A stretch of 7,261 nucleotides of DNA from an uncultured Verrucomicrobium sp. (GTDB lineage: Bacteria > Verrucomicrobiota > Verrucomicrobiia > Methylacidiphilales > GAS474), in NCBI GenBank assembly GCA_903889845.1, contig CAISZB010000205.1, forward strand, positions 1 through 7,261, read 5' to 3'. The translations under genes and the position numbers were made by a program. Positions 5,749 to 7,261 of this stretch are shown here, piece by piece. The notes under the pieces are model-generated. The model saw only the letters and a list, made by a program, of their open reading frames with translations, ran no database searches and was not told the DNA's origin. How positions within the stretch are numbered: position 1 is the first letter of the stretch; each line of letters begins with the position of its first letter.

Positions 5749-5769
5749 CCCCCCTCCCTTCCTTCCTTT
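5749..5769 (+). repeat. Polypyrimidine tract with (CCTT)3 in the ilvD leader
   Basis: Twenty-one consecutive pyrimidines end in three CCTT units (5757-5768) just upstream of the ilvD ribosome site. The rest of the region from 5643 to 5748 has an AT-richer island (5671-5700) but no convincing promoter hexamer pair for ilvD, and no leader peptide of branched-chain codons that would indicate attenuation. Confidence 0.6.
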
Positions 5770-5775
5770 AAGGTG
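5770..5775 (+). promoter_or_regulatory. Probable ribosome binding site of ilvD
   Basis: AAGGTG lies 11 bases upstream of the ATG at 5787, embedded in otherwise pyrimidine-only sequence. Its GGTG is complementary to the 16S rRNA 3' end, and it is the only purine-rich element near the start. It supports the ATG at 5787, as does the family-like N-terminus. Confidence 0.45.
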
Positions 5776-5786
5776 CTCCCCCTCCC

Positions 5787-7261
5787 ATGAGAACCATCGA
5801 CGATCCCTTCCGGAAAGGCTCCACCAAAGCCGCCGCCCTCCCCGCCAAAGCCGACCGCGCCTTCTCCTCCATCGTCGTCGACGGCGTCGAGCGCGCCCCC
5901 AACCGTTCCATGCTCTACCCCACCGGGTTCAAGCCGGAAGACTTCCAGAAGAACATCGTCGGCATCGCCTCCACCTGGAGCATGGTCACCCCGTGCAACA
6001 TGCACATCAACAAGCTGGCCGAGGAAGCCGCCAAGGGCGTCGATACCGCGGGCGGCAAGGCAATCATCTTCAACACCATCACCATCGCCGACGGCATCTC
6101 CATGGGGACCGAAGGGATGAAATACTCCCTCGTCTCCCGCGAGGTCATCGCCGATTCGATCGAGACCGTCGTCGGCTGCCAGGGCATGGACGGCTACGTC
6201 GCCATCGGCGGCTGCGACAAGAACATGCCCGGCTGCCTGATTTCGATGGGCCGCCTGAACCGGCCCGCCGTCTTCGTCTACGGCGGCACCATCCTCCCCG
6301 GCTGCTTCAAGGGGAAGGACATCGACCTCGTCAGCGTCTTCGAGGCCGTCGGCCAGCACGCCAACGACAAGATCCCGGAGAGCGAACTCATCGCCATCGA
6401 GCGCTGCGCCGTTCCCGGTGCCGGTTCCTGCGGCGGCATGTATACGGCCAACACCATGGGCTCCGCCATCGAGGCCCTCGGCATGAGCCTCCCGAACAGC
6501 TCCGCGCAGATCGCCGAATCGGAGGAGAAGAACGACGATTGCCGCCGCGCCGGGGCCGCCGTCCTGAACCTCCTCAAAAAGAACATCCGCCCCCGCGACA
6601 TCATGACGCGGAAGGCCTTCGAGAACGCCATCACCGTCGTCATGGCCCTGGGCGGCAGCACCAACGCCGTCCTCCACCTCCTCGCCATCGCCCATTCCGT
6701 CGGCGTGAAGCTGACCCTGGAAGACTTCACCCGGATCGGGAAGCGCGTCCCCGTCCTGGCCGACCTCAAGCCCAGCGGCCGCTTCGTCATGGCCTCCCTC
6801 TCCCGCATCGGCGGCCTCACCCCCCTCATGAAGCGGCTCCTGGAAAAGGGCCTCCTCCACGGGGACTGCCTCACCGCGACCGGCAAGACCCTTGCGGAGA
6901 ACCTCAAGCCCGTCGCCGACTACCCCGTCGGGCAGGAAGTCATCCGTCCCTTCGACAACCCCGTGAAGCCCGACGGCCACCTCGTCATCCTGAAGGGGAA
7001 CCTCGCCCCCGACGGCGCCGTCGCGAAGATCAGCGGCAAGGAAGGCCTCCGCTTCGACGGCAAGGCCCGCGTCTTCGAGTCGGAAGAGGCCGCCCTCCCC
7101 GCCATCCTCGACGGCACCGTGAAAAAGGGCGACGTCATCGTCATCCGCTACGAGGGGCCGCGCGGCGGTCCCGGCATGCGGGAAATGCTCGCCCCCACCT
7201 CCGCCGTCATGGGCAAGGGCCTGGGCAAGGAAGTCGCCCTCATCACCGACGGCCGCTTCTC
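5787..7261 (+). CDS. ilvD: Dihydroxy-acid dehydratase IlvD, cut by the right edge
   Basis: IlvD dehydrates 2,3-dihydroxy-isovalerate and 2,3-dihydroxy-3-methylvalerate to the 2-keto acids in valine, leucine and isoleucine synthesis, in the cytosol. The window gives 491 complete codons. The three iron-sulfur ligand cysteines are present: Cys70 (VTPCN), Cys143 ([10 protein letters not shown]) and Cys215 ([14 protein letters not shown]). Magnesium ligands Glu109 (GTEGM) and Asp144 are also present, as is Lys145, the residue carbamylated in the family. Three cysteines fit the [2Fe-2S] type. [18 protein letters not shown] and the block [20 protein letters not shown] favour true IlvD over phosphogluconate dehydratase. 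The sequence breaks off after TDGRF with two bases, TC, which code for Ser whatever the third base; this is the expected catalytic serine. About 65-75 residues should be missing compared with 555-565-residue relatives. It is divergent from the HicB-like gene. Confidence 0.96.
   Translation, partial: MRTIDDPFRKGSTKAAALPAKADRAFSSIVVDGVERAPNRSMLYPTGFKPEDFQKNIVGIASTWSMVTPCNMHINKLAEEAAKGVDTAGGKAIIFNTITIADGISMGTEGMKYSLVSREVIADSIETVVGCQGMDGYVAIGGCDKNMPGCLISMGRLNRPAVFVYGGTILPGCFKGKDIDLVSVFEAVGQHANDKIPESELIAIERCAVPGAGSCGGMYTANTMGSAIEALGMSLPNSSAQIAESEEKNDDCRRAGAAVLNLLKKNIRPRDIMTRKAFENAITVVMALGGSTNAVLHLLAIAHSVGVKLTLEDFTRIGKRVPVLADLKPSGRFVMASLSRIGGLTPLMKRLLEKGLLHGDCLTATGKTLAENLKPVADYPVGQEVIRPFDNPVKPDGHLVILKGNLAPDGAVAKISGKEGLRFDGKARVFESEEAALPAILDGTVKKGDVIVIRYEGPRGGPGMREMLAPTSAVMGKGLGKEVALITDGRF

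Noticed and set aside
5643..5786. Leader peptide / attenuator or T-box upstream of ilvD
   Set aside because: I found no short ORF rich in Leu, Val or Ile codons and no terminator/antiterminator pair, only a pyrimidine tract and a small palindrome.
5643..6980. Long minus-strand extension of the HicB-like frame, antisense to ilvD
   Set aside because: ilvD has all metal-cluster and active-site residues on the plus strand. Only the last 74-93 codons of the minus frame outside ilvD have HicB-like character, so the rest is a shadow.

Overview
The window is a compact, GC-rich bacterial chromosome segment with housekeeping content. It holds four complete protein genes of ordinary size, one small gene, and two genes cut by the window edges. 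Codon third positions are very rich in C, mainly in the plus-strand genes. This leaves the antisense frames almost free of stop codons and produces very long spurious ORFs. The gene set suggests a member of the PVC group, most likely Verrucomicrobiota: a secreted TIGR03790-type protein, a plant/actinobacterial-like short IlvD, a TatD protein with an insertion, and a PhnP-like hydrolase. That placement is an inference from protein flavour; no marker gene in the window proves it.

Layout. Positions 1-1821 are read on the minus strand: recN, followed 11 bp downstream by the start of a previously unlisted membrane-protein gene that runs off the left edge. The recN stop codon lies inside that gene's Shine-Dalgarno sequence, so the two look co-transcribed and translationally coupled. 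Positions 1822-1905 are a divergent intergenic region with a G10 homopolymer, a candidate recN promoter and a small inverted repeat. Positions 1906-5408 hold a plus-strand three-gene cluster with 13-bp and 22-bp gaps: a PhnP-like metallo-beta-lactamase-fold hydrolase, a secreted protein resembling TIGR03790, and a TatD-family metal-dependent hydrolase. A 6-bp GC stem-loop directly abuts the tatD-like start codon. A small HicB-like gene (minus strand, 5418-5642) converges on tatD with a 9-bp gap and has no visible HicA partner. The 144-bp region 5643-5786 separates it from the divergently read ilvD (5787 to the right edge), which ends two bases into the codon of the expected catalytic serine.

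Functionally this is DNA double-strand-break repair (RecN), two hydrolases of the phosphodiesterase/deoxyribonuclease type, one exported protein of unknown function, an orphan HicB-like regulator, and branched-chain amino acid synthesis (IlvD). I see no phage, transposon, CRISPR, tRNA or rRNA. I do not see convincing evidence for an exciting new multi-gene system. The most worthwhile leads are the TIGR03790-type protein, which may be a degenerate caspase/gingipain-like fold, its operon with two hydrolases, the truncated membrane gene after recN, and the homopolymer and hairpin elements at gene starts.
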